Shown here: one piece after another, positions 28,855 through 38,772 of the stretch
How the letters are laid out: the number at the start of each line of letters is the position of its first letter
Position numbering within the stretch: position 1 is the first letter of the stretch
Assembly (NCBI GenBank): GCA_026545225.1
Contig: CM048849.1
Span: 26,732,836-26,796,835 of the forward strand
DNA length: 64,000 nucleotides
DNA from: Cornus controversa
Lineage: Eukaryota > Streptophyta > Magnoliopsida > Cornales > Cornaceae
Direction: 5' to 3'
The notes under the pieces: generated by a model
What the model was told of the DNA's origin: nothing
Seen by the model: only the letters and a program-made list of their open reading frames with translations
Database searches by the model: none
Made by a program: the position numbers and the translations under genes

Positions 28855-31800
28855 ATGGCTGGTGGTCGTGGTCGTGGTCGTCGTGGGCAGGTTCCGAACG
28901 AGGAAGCCCCACACCGTGATCGTAATGTTCAGGATTTGATGATCGAGGATTTACAGAGGCAAGTTGCAGAGTTAACCCAGCGTCTAACGGCGCAGACTAT
29001 CAGTGACCGTGAGGTGGAAGATCACGAATCTGATTCCAGTTCCGACAACCCGTTTCACAATCGTGCTCGATTCTGGGGGCACCGTGGTCGGGAGGAACGT
29101 CATGGAGACCTCGGTTTCAGAGTGGATCTGCCCGAGTTTTCGGGTACGTTACAGGCCGAAGGATTTGTCGATTGGATGAACGAAGTGGAGCGTATCTTTG
29201 AATATAAAGAAGTCCCAGATCGTGTCAAGGTGAAACTGGTCGCCATCAAACTCAAAGGCAGAGCCTCTGCATGGTGGGAGCAGTTGAGGCGATCACGAGA
29301 CAGGCAGGGCAAGGCCAAGATCACTGATTGGCAGAAGATGAAGAAGAAGATGAAGGGTCACTTCCTTCCTTTCGGCTACATTCAAACCCTGTTTCAGCGA
29401 CTTCAATCGTTGAGGCAAGGATTGAGATCGGTTGATGATTACACAGAGGAGTTCTATCAATTGATAGCCCGGAATGATTTATCTGAGACAGAAGAGCAGA
29501 CGGTGGCGCGGTATTTGGGAGGATTGCGGCAGCCCCTGCAAGATATCCTCAGCCTTCACTCGCTTTGGACTGTTTCTGAAGCATACCAACGCGCACTTGC
29601 TGTGGAAAAGCAGCAGAATCGGAGGCCAGTGATCAGGAGCGATCAAAATAATCGGCCAGTTCGACCTCAAGAACCCCGTCCTGTCCAGCCGACACCACAG
29701 GGTAATTCTCACTCGAATATTAGATGTTTCAGATGTGGTGAACAGGGACACAGAGCGAATGAGTGCAGGAAGCCTGCTAGTCAGAAGGGTAAAAATCTCC
29801 TGATTGAGGAAGACGTGGTAGACGAAACTGAGGAGACTGGAGAGCCTATGTATGACGATGATGAAGATGAAGATGTGCTGTATGGAGATGGCCGTGAGAA
29901 TCTGGTCATTCGTAAAAGTCTACTGACTCCCAGGGGCGATTCAGGGGATGATTGGTTGAGAACCAATATTTTTCACACGACTTGTACAGTTGCAGATAAA
30001 GTCTGCAAGATGATCATTGACAGTGGCAGTTGTGAGAACGTAGTGTCTGAAGAGGCTGTCCAGAAATTGCAGTTGAAGACAGATCGTCATCCCAACCCGT
30101 ACAAATTGTCATGGCTGAATAAAGGCAGTGAGGTAAAGGTGGATAGGAGATGCCTAGTGTCTTTCTCGATTGGCAAGAAATATTTTGATAATGCTTGGTG
30201 TGATGTTGTGGCTATGGATGCTTGTCATGTACTGTTAGGCAGACCTTGGCAGTATGATCGCAGTGTTACTCATGACGGACGAAAGAACACATATTCCCTT
30301 AGCATCAAGGGGAAGAAGATTGTGTTGGCTCCTCGTCGGGAAGGAGCCAGTCCTACCCCGGTAGCCAAAACTACTAACCTGCTTTCTATGTCCAGGTTTT
30401 TAACTGAGATTGAGCATAGGGACGTGGTCTATGCTCTGCTGCCTTGTGGGAATAGCGCAACCGACGTGAACGAGAATCCAGACTTACCAACAGAGGTGCA
30501 GCAACTGCTAACAGAGTTTTCTGACCTGATGCCAGAGGATCTTCCTCCGGGGCTACCGCCTATGAGGGATATTCAGCATCAGATTGACCTTGTTCCGGGG
30601 TCCAGTTTGCCTAATCGACCGGCGTATCGCCTCAGTCCCAAGGAATCTGAGGAGTTGCAGCGGCAAGTAGTAGAGTTGCTGGAGAGGGGCTACATCCGTG
30701 AGAGTATGAGCCCATGTGCAGTTCCTGCTCTGTTAGTGCCGAAGAAGGATGGCTCTTGGCGTATGTGTGTTGATAGCCGAGCAATCAACAGGATTACAGT
30801 GAAGTACAGGTTTCCAATTCCCCGTCTGGATGATATGTTAGACCAGTTATCCGGTTCCAAGGTCTTCTCAAAAATTGACCTTAAAAGCGGTTACCACCAG
30901 ATCAGAATAAGGCCTGGGGATGAGTGGAAGACAGCGTTTAAGACGCAACATGGGTTGTATGAGTGGATGGTCATGCCTTTTGGGCTGTCCAATGCGCCCA
31001 GCACATTTATGAGGTTTATGCATCAGGTTTTACGGCCTTTTATGGGGAAATTCGTCGTAGTTTACTTCGATGACATCCTCATCTATAGCCCGACATGGAT
31101 GTCACATTTTGATCACCTCCGTGCTGTCTTTGATATGTTGAGGACAGAGCACCTGTTCGTCAATCAGAAGAAGTGTGCTTTCTTCACTACTTCTGTAACT
31201 TTTCTGGGTTTTGTGGTGTCCACTGATGGTGTTCATGCAGATCCGTCGAAGATAGACGCGGTTTTGGAGTGGCCCAAACCGAAAACCTTACACGATGTTC
31301 GAAGTTTTCATGGATTGGCATCTTTCTACCGTCGGTTCATCAGAAACTTCAGCACTCTGATTGCTCCAGTCACAGAGTGCCTTAAGGGACGTGATTTCCA
31401 TTGGTCCGAGGAGGCAGAGGCCAGTTTTCATCTGGTCAAGCAGAAGATGACAGAGGCACCAGTTTTGGCACTTCCCGACTTTGAGAAGGTGTTTGAGGTA
31501 AACTGTGATGCATCTGGGGTGGGCATTGGTGGTGTTCTGAGTCAGGAGGGGCGTCCAATAGCTTTTTTCAGTGAGAAGCTATCAGGATCGAAGAACAATT
31601 ATTCCACCTATGATCTGGAGTTTTATGCCATCATTCAGTCCCTAAAGCATTGGCGTCACTACCTAATACAGAGGGAATTCATTCTCCTCACTGATCATGA
31701 GGCTTTGAAATACATCAATGGCCAGCACAAGCTGAGTAGACGGCATGCCAAGTGGGTGGCATACTTGCAAGAGTTCACATTTGCACTGAGGCACCAAGCA

Positions 31801-33234
31801 GGGAGTCTGAACCGTGTTGCAGATGCACTAAGCCGTCGTACGTTGCTCCTCACCACCATGAGCACCAGAGTTGCAGGTTTCGATACATTCTCTGATGTGT
31901 ATGCTGCAGATCCTTCCTTCGGGAGGATAATTCAGGAGGTAATTGATGGTCAACGCTATGATTATATTTTGCACAATGGTTACCTGTTTCGTGGATTAAA
32001 GTTGTGCATCCCAGATTGTTCACTAAGGCAACAGATTATTAGTGAACTTCATAACGAGGGTCATTTTGGGCGAGACAAGACGTTGGGTCTGATCTCTTCT
32101 AACTATTATTGGCCCAAGTTGACCAGTGACGTGGCTCATTTTGTGGAGCGTTGTTATGTGTGTCAGCGGTCCAAAGGAGTTCTCACTAATGCGGGCCTGT
32201 ACACACCTTTACCGGTTCCTGAAGCTCCTTGGCTTGATGTCAGTATGGACTTTGTGTTGGGCTTACCTCGTACCCAACGGGCCGTGGATTCTATTTTGGT
32301 TGTGGTCGATCGATTTTCCAAGATGGCCCATTTTGTTGCTTGCAGGAAAACAATGGATGCTGCCCGGGTCGCCCATCTTTACTTCAAGGAGATTGTGCGT
32401 TTACATGGTATTCCCCAATCCATTACCTCAGATCGTGATACCAAGTTCATGAGTCAATTTTGGAAGAGTCTATGGGAGAAACTGGGAACGAAGTTGAATT
32501 TTAGCAGCGCCTACCATCCTCAGACAGATGGTCAGACAGAGGTGGTGAACCGGAGTTTGGGAAACCTTTTGAGGAGTTTGACAGGAACTAAGCCAAAGCA
32601 GTGGGATTTGGCATTACCTCAAGCAGAATTTGCTTATAACAGGTCAAAGAACAGATCAACAGGAATGAGCCCATTTGAGATTGTCTATGGTCAGAACCCA
32701 TCTGGGGTGCTTGACTTAGTCCCTATTCCGCGCGTGGGTCGTTTCAATCGTAAGGCAGATGAGATGGCAGAACATCTTCGAGGTATCCATGAGCAGGTCA
32801 AGCTGGCCATTCACGAGAGTAATGCCAAGTACAAGGTTCAGGCTGACAGCCACCGTCGTCAAGTACTTTTTGACGTTGGTGATTTTGTTTGGGCGGTATT
32901 AACTCGTGATCGTTTCCCTGTTGGAGAGTATAACAAGCTAAAGGAGCGAAAGATTGGTCCCTGTGAGATCCTGCAGAAGATCAATGATAACGCCTACAAA
33001 CTACGTCTCCCCAGTCATTTGAGGACTTCTGACGTCTTTAATGTGAAACATCTGAGTCCTTGTTTTATGGATTCCGATGAGGCTGTTGTAAACTCGAGGA
33101 CGAGTTCTTTCCAACCCGAGGTGACTGATGCAGGAGCATCCGAGTCAGATGATGCTGAGCTGTCAGATGACACGTTGATGGCACTGAAATATCTTGAGTT
33201 GGCAGATCAGCGTAAAGATGGCAGGAAACCGTGA
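28855..33234 (+). CDS. Gag-Pol polyprotein, copy 4
   Basis: Protein identical to copy 1, with C at the silent gag site (29133) and G at the RT site (30824). Middle unit of the array. No stop, frameshift or indel. Ends inside LTR 5. Confidence 0.95.
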   Translation: MAGGRGRGRRGQVPNEEAPHRDRNVQDLMIEDLQRQVAELTQRLTAQTISDREVEDHESDSSSDNPFHNRARFWGHRGREERHGDLGFRVDLPEFSGTLQAEGFVDWMNEVERIFEYKEVPDRVKVKLVAIKLKGRASAWWEQLRRSRDRQGKAKITDWQKMKKKMKGHFLPFGYIQTLFQRLQSLRQGLRSVDDYTEEFYQLIARNDLSETEEQTVARYLGGLRQPLQDILSLHSLWTVSEAYQRALAVEKQQNRRPVIRSDQNNRPVRPQEPRPVQPTPQGNSHSNIRCFRCGEQGHRANECRKPASQKGKNLLIEEDVVDETEETGEPMYDDDEDEDVLYGDGRENLVIRKSLLTPRGDSGDDWLRTNIFHTTCTVADKVCKMIIDSGSCENVVSEEAVQKLQLKTDRHPNPYKLSWLNKGSEVKVDRRCLVSFSIGKKYFDNAWCDVVAMDACHVLLGRPWQYDRSVTHDGRKNTYSLSIKGKKIVLAPRREGASPTPVAKTTNLLSMSRFLTEIEHRDVVYALLPCGNSATDVNENPDLPTEVQQLLTEFSDLMPEDLPPGLPPMRDIQHQIDLVPGSSLPNRPAYRLSPKESEELQRQVVELLERGYIRESMSPCAVPALLVPKKDGSWRMCVDSRAINRITVKYRFPIPRLDDMLDQLSGSKVFSKIDLKSGYHQIRIRPGDEWKTAFKTQHGLYEWMVMPFGLSNAPSTFMRFMHQVLRPFMGKFVVVYFDDILIYSPTWMSHFDHLRAVFDMLRTEHLFVNQKKCAFFTTSVTFLGFVVSTDGVHADPSKIDAVLEWPKPKTLHDVRSFHGLASFYRRFIRNFSTLIAPVTECLKGRDFHWSEEAEASFHLVKQKMTEAPVLALPDFEKVFEVNCDASGVGIGGVLSQEGRPIAFFSEKLSGSKNNYSTYDLEFYAIIQSLKHWRHYLIQREFILLTDHEALKYINGQHKLSRRHAKWVAYLQEFTFALRHQAGSLNRVADALSRRTLLLTTMSTRVAGFDTFSDVYAADPSFGRIIQEVIDGQRYDYILHNGYLFRGLKLCIPDCSLRQQIISELHNEGHFGRDKTLGLISSNYYWPKLTSDVAHFVERCYVCQRSKGVLTNAGLYTPLPVPEAPWLDVSMDFVLGLPRTQRAVDSILVVVDRFSKMAHFVACRKTMDAARVAHLYFKEIVRLHGIPQSITSDRDTKFMSQFWKSLWEKLGTKLNFSSAYHPQTDGQTEVVNRSLGNLLRSLTGTKPKQWDLALPQAEFAYNRSKNRSTGMSPFEIVYGQNPSGVLDLVPIPRVGRFNRKADEMAEHLRGIHEQVKLAIHESNAKYKVQADSHRRQVLFDVGDFVWAVLTRDRFPVGEYNKLKERKIGPCEILQKINDNAYKLRLPSHLRTSDVFNVKHLSPCFMDSDEAVVNSRTSSFQPEVTDAGASESDDAELSDDTLMALKYLELADQRKDGRKP

Positions 33235-33762
33235 CCTTGTCACTAATTAGGGTATTTTTGGATGCGATTCGGTATTTTGGCCATAACTTTGGCTACAGGT
33301 GTCAGAATCGCCTTTATGACCACAATTCGGAAAGCTTGGTTCGGCGCGCACGTCGTGGGCACCAAGCTAAAGCTGGGTGAGTCTGTTTTCGAGGTCAAAA
33401 TCCACTGTTTTCCCCTCCGAATCCCTAATTTTAGTTATTTCTTTCCTTTTTTGGTAATATTTATTTTGTTGATTAGGAAGTGATTCTGGGCTTGATTTGG
33501 GCCAGAATTCTGGCAACTTTCTTCTTTTATTTCGTATTTTATTTTGGCAAGAATATTAGGTTTTTGCTATTTTTGGTAATGTTGACGAAGCTTAGCTATA
33601 TAACCCGGCTTGTGGGTTGATTCGAAGGTACTTTTGATTTTGAATAATAATATTGAATACCAGAGACTTTTCTCTGAGTTTTTGGGCAATTCTCGTGCTT
33701 TCTTTCTGTTTATTTTCTGTTGCCCTTAGCCTACAGAATAATCACTATTCTGTCCGGCGTCA
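33126..33762 (+). repeat. LTR 5 (shared, internal)
   Basis: Same ends and length as LTR 1. TATA box at 33597 and primer site for copy 5 at 33765. Confidence 0.95.
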
Positions 33763-33813
33763 GTTGGTATCAGAGCTTTCAGCATCTTCCTGGGTGAGAT
33801 TTCATCAGTTTTC

Positions 33814-36800
33814 ATGGCTGGTGGTCGTGGTCGTGGTCGTCGTGGGCAGGTTCCGAACGAGGAAGCCCCACACCGTGATCGTAATGTTCAGGATTTGATG
33901 ATCGAGGATTTACAGAGGCAAGTTGCAGAGTTAACCCAGCGTCTAACGGCGCAGACTATCAGTGACCGTGAGGTGGAAGATCACGAATCTGATTCCAGTT
34001 CCGACAACCCGTTTCACAATCGTGCTCGATTCTGGGGGCACCGTGGTCGGGAGGAACGTCATGGAGACCTCGGTTTCAGAGTGGATCTGCCTGAGTTTTC
34101 GGGTACGTTACAGGCCGAAGGATTTGTCGATTGGATGAACGAAGTGGAGCGTATCTTTGAATATAAAGAAGTCCCAGATCGTGTCAAGGTGAAACTGGTC
34201 GCCATCAAACTCAAAGGCAGAGCCTCTGCATGGTGGGAGCAGTTGAGGCGATCACGAGACAGGCAGGGCAAGGCCAAGATCACTGATTGGCAGAAGATGA
34301 AGAAGAAGATGAAGGGTCACTTCCTTCCTTTCGGCTACATTCAAACCCTGTTTCAGCGACTTCAATCGTTGAGGCAAGGATTGAGATCGGTTGATGATTA
34401 CACAGAGGAGTTCTATCAATTGATAGCCCGGAATGATTTATCTGAGACAGAAGAGCAGACGGTGGCGCGGTATTTGGGAGGATTGCGGCAGCCCCTGCAA
34501 GATATCCTCAGCCTTCACTCGCTTTGGACTGTTTCTGAAGCATACCAACGCGCACTTGCTGTGGAAAAGCAGCAGAATCGGAGGCCAGTGATCAGGAGCG
34601 ATCAAAATAATCGGCCAGTTCGACCTCAAGAACCCCGTCCTGTCCAGCCGACACCACAGGGTAATTCTCACTCGAATATTAGATGTTTCAGATGTGGTGA
34701 ACAGGGACACAGAGCGAATGAGTGCAGGAAGCCTGCTAGTCAGAAGGGTAAAAATCTCCTGATTGAGGAAGACGTGGTAGACGAAACTGAGGAGACTGGA
34801 GAGCCTATGTATGACGATGATGAAGATGAAGATGTGCTGTATGGAGATGGCCGTGAGAATCTGGTCATTCGTAAAAGTCTACTGACTCCCAGGGGCGATT
34901 CAGGGGATGATTGGTTGAGAACCAATATTTTTCACACGACTTGTACAGTTGCAGATAAAGTCTGCAAGATGATCATTGACAGTGGCAGTTGTGAGAACGT
35001 AGTGTCTGAAGAGGCTGTCCAGAAATTGCAGTTGAAGACAGATCGTCATCCCAACCCGTACAAATTGTCATGGCTGAATAAAGGCAGTGAGGTAAAGGTG
35101 GATAGGAGATGCCTAGTGTCTTTCTCGATTGGCAAGAAATATTTTGATAATGCTTGGTGTGATGTTGTGGCTATGGATGCTTGTCATGTACTGTTAGGCA
35201 GACCTTGGCAGTATGATCGCAGTGTTACTCATGACGGACGAAAGAACACATATTCCCTTAGCATCAAGGGGAAGAAGATTGTGTTGGCTCCTCGTCGGGA
35301 AGGAGCCAGTCCTACCCCGGTAGCCAAAACTACTAACCTGCTTTCTATGTCCAGGTTTTTAACTGAGATTGAGCATAGGGACGTGGTCTATGCTCTGCTG
35401 CCTTGTGGGAATAGCGCAACCGACGTGAACGAGAATCCAGACTTACCAACAGAGGTGCAGCAACTGCTAACAGAGTTTTCTGACCTGATGCCAGAGGATC
35501 TTCCTCCGGGGCTACCGCCTATGAGGGATATTCAGCATCAGATTGACCTTGTTCCGGGGTCCAGTTTGCCTAATCGACCGGCGTATCGCCTCAGTCCCAA
35601 GGAATCTGAGGAGTTGCAGCGGCAAGTAGTAGAGTTGCTGGAGAGGGGCTACATCCGTGAGAGTATGAGCCCATGTGCAGTTCCTGCTCTGTTAGTGCCG
35701 AAGAAGGATGGCTCTTGGCGTATGTGTGTTGATAGCCGAGCAATCAACAGGATTACAGTGAAGTACAGGTTTCCAATTCCCCGTCTGGATGATATGTTAG
35801 ACCAGTTATCCGGTTCCAAGGTCTTCTCAAAAATTGACCTTAAAAGCGGTTACCACCAGATCAGAATAAGGCCTGGGGATGAGTGGAAGACAGCGTTTAA
35901 GACGCAACATGGGTTGTATGAGTGGATGGTCATGCCTTTTGGGCTGTCCAATGCGCCCAGCACATTTATGAGGTTTATGCATCAGGTTTTACGGCCTTTT
36001 ATGGGGAAATTCGTCGTAGTTTACTTCGATGACATCCTCATCTATAGCCCGACATGGATGTCACATTTTGATCACCTCCGTGCTGTCTTTGATATGTTGA
36101 GGACAGAGCACCTGTTCGTCAATCAGAAGAAGTGTGCTTTCTTCACTACTTCTGTAACTTTTCTGGGTTTTGTGGTGTCCACTGATGGTGTTCATGCAGA
36201 TCCGTCGAAGATAGACGCGGTTTTGGAGTGGCCCAAACCGAAAACCTTACACGATGTTCGAAGTTTTCATGGATTGGCATCTTTCTACCGTCGGTTCATC
36301 AGAAACTTCAGCACTCTGATTGCTCCAGTCACAGAGTGCCTTAAGGGACGTGATTTCCATTGGTCCGAGGAGGCAGAGGCCAGTTTTCATCTGGTCAAGC
36401 AGAAGATGACAGAGGCACCAGTTTTGGCACTTCCCGACTTTGAGAAGGTGTTTGAGGTAAACTGTGATGCATCTGGGGTGGGCATTGGTGGTGTTCTGAG
36501 TCAGGAGGGGCGTCCAATAGCTTTTTTCAGTGAGAAGCTATCAGGATCGAAGAACAATTATTCCACCTATGATCTGGAGTTTTATGCCATCATTCAGTCC
36601 CTAAAGCATTGGCGTCACTACCTAATACAGAGGGAATTCATTCTCCTCACTGATCATGAGGCTTTGAAATACATCAATGGCCAGCACAAGCTGAGTAGAC
36701 GGCATGCCAAGTGGGTGGCATACTTGCAAGAGTTCACATTTGCACTGAGGCACCAAGCAGGGAGTCTGAACCGTGTTGCAGATGCACTAAGCCGTCGTAC

Positions 36801-38193
36801 GTTGCTCCTCACCACCATGAGCACCAGAGTTGCAGGTTTCGATACATTCTCTGATGTGTATGCTGCAGATCCTTCCTTCGGGAGGATAATTCAGGAGGTA
36901 ATTGATGGTCAACGCTATGATTATATTTTGCACAATGGTTACCTGTTTCGTGGATTAAAGTTGTGCATCCCAGATTGTTCACTAAGGCAACAGATTATTA
37001 GTGAACTTCATAACGAGGGTCATTTTGGGCGAGACAAGACGTTGGGTCTGATCTCTTCTAACTATTATTGGCCCAAGTTGACCAGTGACGTGGCTCATTT
37101 TGTGGAGCGTTGTTATGTGTGTCAGCGGTCCAAAGGAGTTCTCACTAATGCGGGCCTGTACACACCTTTACCGGTTCCTGAAGCTCCTTGGCTTGATGTC
37201 AGTATGGACTTTGTGTTGGGCTTACCTCGTACCCAACGGGCCGTGGATTCTATTTTGGTTGTGGTCGATCGATTTTCCAAGATGGCCCATTTTGTTGCTT
37301 GCAGGAAAACAATGGATGCTGCCCGGGTCGCCCATCTTTACTTCAAGGAGATTGTGCGTTTACATGGTATTCCCCAATCCATTACCTCAGATCGTGATAC
37401 CAAGTTCATGAGTCAATTTTGGAAGAGTCTATGGGAGAAACTGGGAACGAAGTTGAATTTTAGCAGCGCCTACCATCCTCAGACAGATGGTCAGACAGAG
37501 GTGGTGAACCGGAGTTTGGGAAACCTTTTGAGGAGTTTGACAGGAACTAAGCCAAAGCAGTGGGATTTGGCATTACCTCAAGCAGAATTTGCTTATAACA
37601 GGTCAAAGAACAGATCAACAGGAATGAGCCCATTTGAGATTGTCTATGGTCAGAACCCATCTGGGGTGCTTGACTTAGTCCCTATTCCGCGCGTGGGTCG
37701 TTTCAATCGTAAGGCAGATGAGATGGCAGAACATCTTCGAGGTATCCATGAGCAGGTCAAGCTGGCCATTCACGAGAGTAATGCCAAGTACAAGGTTCAG
37801 GCTGACAGCCACCGTCGTCAAGTACTTTTTGACGTTGGTGATTTTGTTTGGGCGGTATTAACTCGTGATCGTTTCCCTGTTGGAGAGTATAACAAGCTAA
37901 AGGAGCGAAAGATTGGTCCCTGTGAGATCCTGCAGAAGATCAATGATAACGCCTACAAACTACGTCTCCCCAGTCATTTGAGGACTTCTGACGTCTTTAA
38001 TGTGAAACATCTGAGTCCTTGTTTTATGGATTCCGATGAGGCTGTTGTAAACTCGAGGACGAGTTCTTTCCAACCCGAGGTGACTGATGCAGGAGCATCC
38101 GAGTCAGATGATGCTGAGCTGTCAGATGACACGTTGATGGCACTGAAATATCTTGAGTTGGCAGATCAGCGTAAAGATGGCAGGAAACCGTGA
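33814..38193 (+). CDS. Gag-Pol polyprotein, copy 5
   Basis: Protein identical to copy 1. Shares the silent T (34092) with copy 3, while copies 4 and 6 on either side have C. Ends inside LTR 6. Confidence 0.95.
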   Translation: MAGGRGRGRRGQVPNEEAPHRDRNVQDLMIEDLQRQVAELTQRLTAQTISDREVEDHESDSSSDNPFHNRARFWGHRGREERHGDLGFRVDLPEFSGTLQAEGFVDWMNEVERIFEYKEVPDRVKVKLVAIKLKGRASAWWEQLRRSRDRQGKAKITDWQKMKKKMKGHFLPFGYIQTLFQRLQSLRQGLRSVDDYTEEFYQLIARNDLSETEEQTVARYLGGLRQPLQDILSLHSLWTVSEAYQRALAVEKQQNRRPVIRSDQNNRPVRPQEPRPVQPTPQGNSHSNIRCFRCGEQGHRANECRKPASQKGKNLLIEEDVVDETEETGEPMYDDDEDEDVLYGDGRENLVIRKSLLTPRGDSGDDWLRTNIFHTTCTVADKVCKMIIDSGSCENVVSEEAVQKLQLKTDRHPNPYKLSWLNKGSEVKVDRRCLVSFSIGKKYFDNAWCDVVAMDACHVLLGRPWQYDRSVTHDGRKNTYSLSIKGKKIVLAPRREGASPTPVAKTTNLLSMSRFLTEIEHRDVVYALLPCGNSATDVNENPDLPTEVQQLLTEFSDLMPEDLPPGLPPMRDIQHQIDLVPGSSLPNRPAYRLSPKESEELQRQVVELLERGYIRESMSPCAVPALLVPKKDGSWRMCVDSRAINRITVKYRFPIPRLDDMLDQLSGSKVFSKIDLKSGYHQIRIRPGDEWKTAFKTQHGLYEWMVMPFGLSNAPSTFMRFMHQVLRPFMGKFVVVYFDDILIYSPTWMSHFDHLRAVFDMLRTEHLFVNQKKCAFFTTSVTFLGFVVSTDGVHADPSKIDAVLEWPKPKTLHDVRSFHGLASFYRRFIRNFSTLIAPVTECLKGRDFHWSEEAEASFHLVKQKMTEAPVLALPDFEKVFEVNCDASGVGIGGVLSQEGRPIAFFSEKLSGSKNNYSTYDLEFYAIIQSLKHWRHYLIQREFILLTDHEALKYINGQHKLSRRHAKWVAYLQEFTFALRHQAGSLNRVADALSRRTLLLTTMSTRVAGFDTFSDVYAADPSFGRIIQEVIDGQRYDYILHNGYLFRGLKLCIPDCSLRQQIISELHNEGHFGRDKTLGLISSNYYWPKLTSDVAHFVERCYVCQRSKGVLTNAGLYTPLPVPEAPWLDVSMDFVLGLPRTQRAVDSILVVVDRFSKMAHFVACRKTMDAARVAHLYFKEIVRLHGIPQSITSDRDTKFMSQFWKSLWEKLGTKLNFSSAYHPQTDGQTEVVNRSLGNLLRSLTGTKPKQWDLALPQAEFAYNRSKNRSTGMSPFEIVYGQNPSGVLDLVPIPRVGRFNRKADEMAEHLRGIHEQVKLAIHESNAKYKVQADSHRRQVLFDVGDFVWAVLTRDRFPVGEYNKLKERKIGPCEILQKINDNAYKLRLPSHLRTSDVFNVKHLSPCFMDSDEAVVNSRTSSFQPEVTDAGASESDDAELSDDTLMALKYLELADQRKDGRKP

Positions 38194-38721
38194 CCTTGTC
38201 ACTAATTAGGGTATTTTTGGATGCGATTCGGTATTTTGGCCATAACTTTGGCTACAGGTGTCAGAATCGCCTTTATGACCACAATTCGGAAAGCTTGGTT
38301 CGGCGCGCACGTCGTGGGCACCAAGCTAAAGCTGGGTGAGTCTGTTTTCGAGGTCAAAATCCACTGTTTTCCCCTCCGAATCCCTAATTTTAGTTATTTC
38401 TTTCCTTTTTTGGTAATATTTATTTTGTTGATTAGGAAGTGATTCTGGGCTTGATTTGGGCCAGAATTCTGGCAACTTTCTTCTTTTATTTCGTATTTTA
38501 TTTTGGCAAGAATATTAGGTTTTTGCTATTTTTGGTAATGTTGACGAAGCTTAGCTATATAACCCGGCTTGTGGGTTGATTCGAAGGTACTTTTGATTTT
38601 GAATAATAATATTGAATACCAGAGACTTTTCTCTGAGTTTTTGGGCAATTCTCGTGCTTTCTTTCTGTTTATTTTCTGTTGCCCTTAGCCTACAGAATAA
38701 TCACTATTCTGTCCGGCGTCA
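38085..38721 (+). repeat. LTR 6 (shared, internal)
   Basis: Same ends and length as LTR 1. TATA box at 38556 and primer site for copy 6 at 38724. Confidence 0.95.
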
Positions 38722-38772
38722 GTTGGTATCAGAGCTTTCAGCATCTTCCTGGGTGAGATTTCATCAGTTTTC

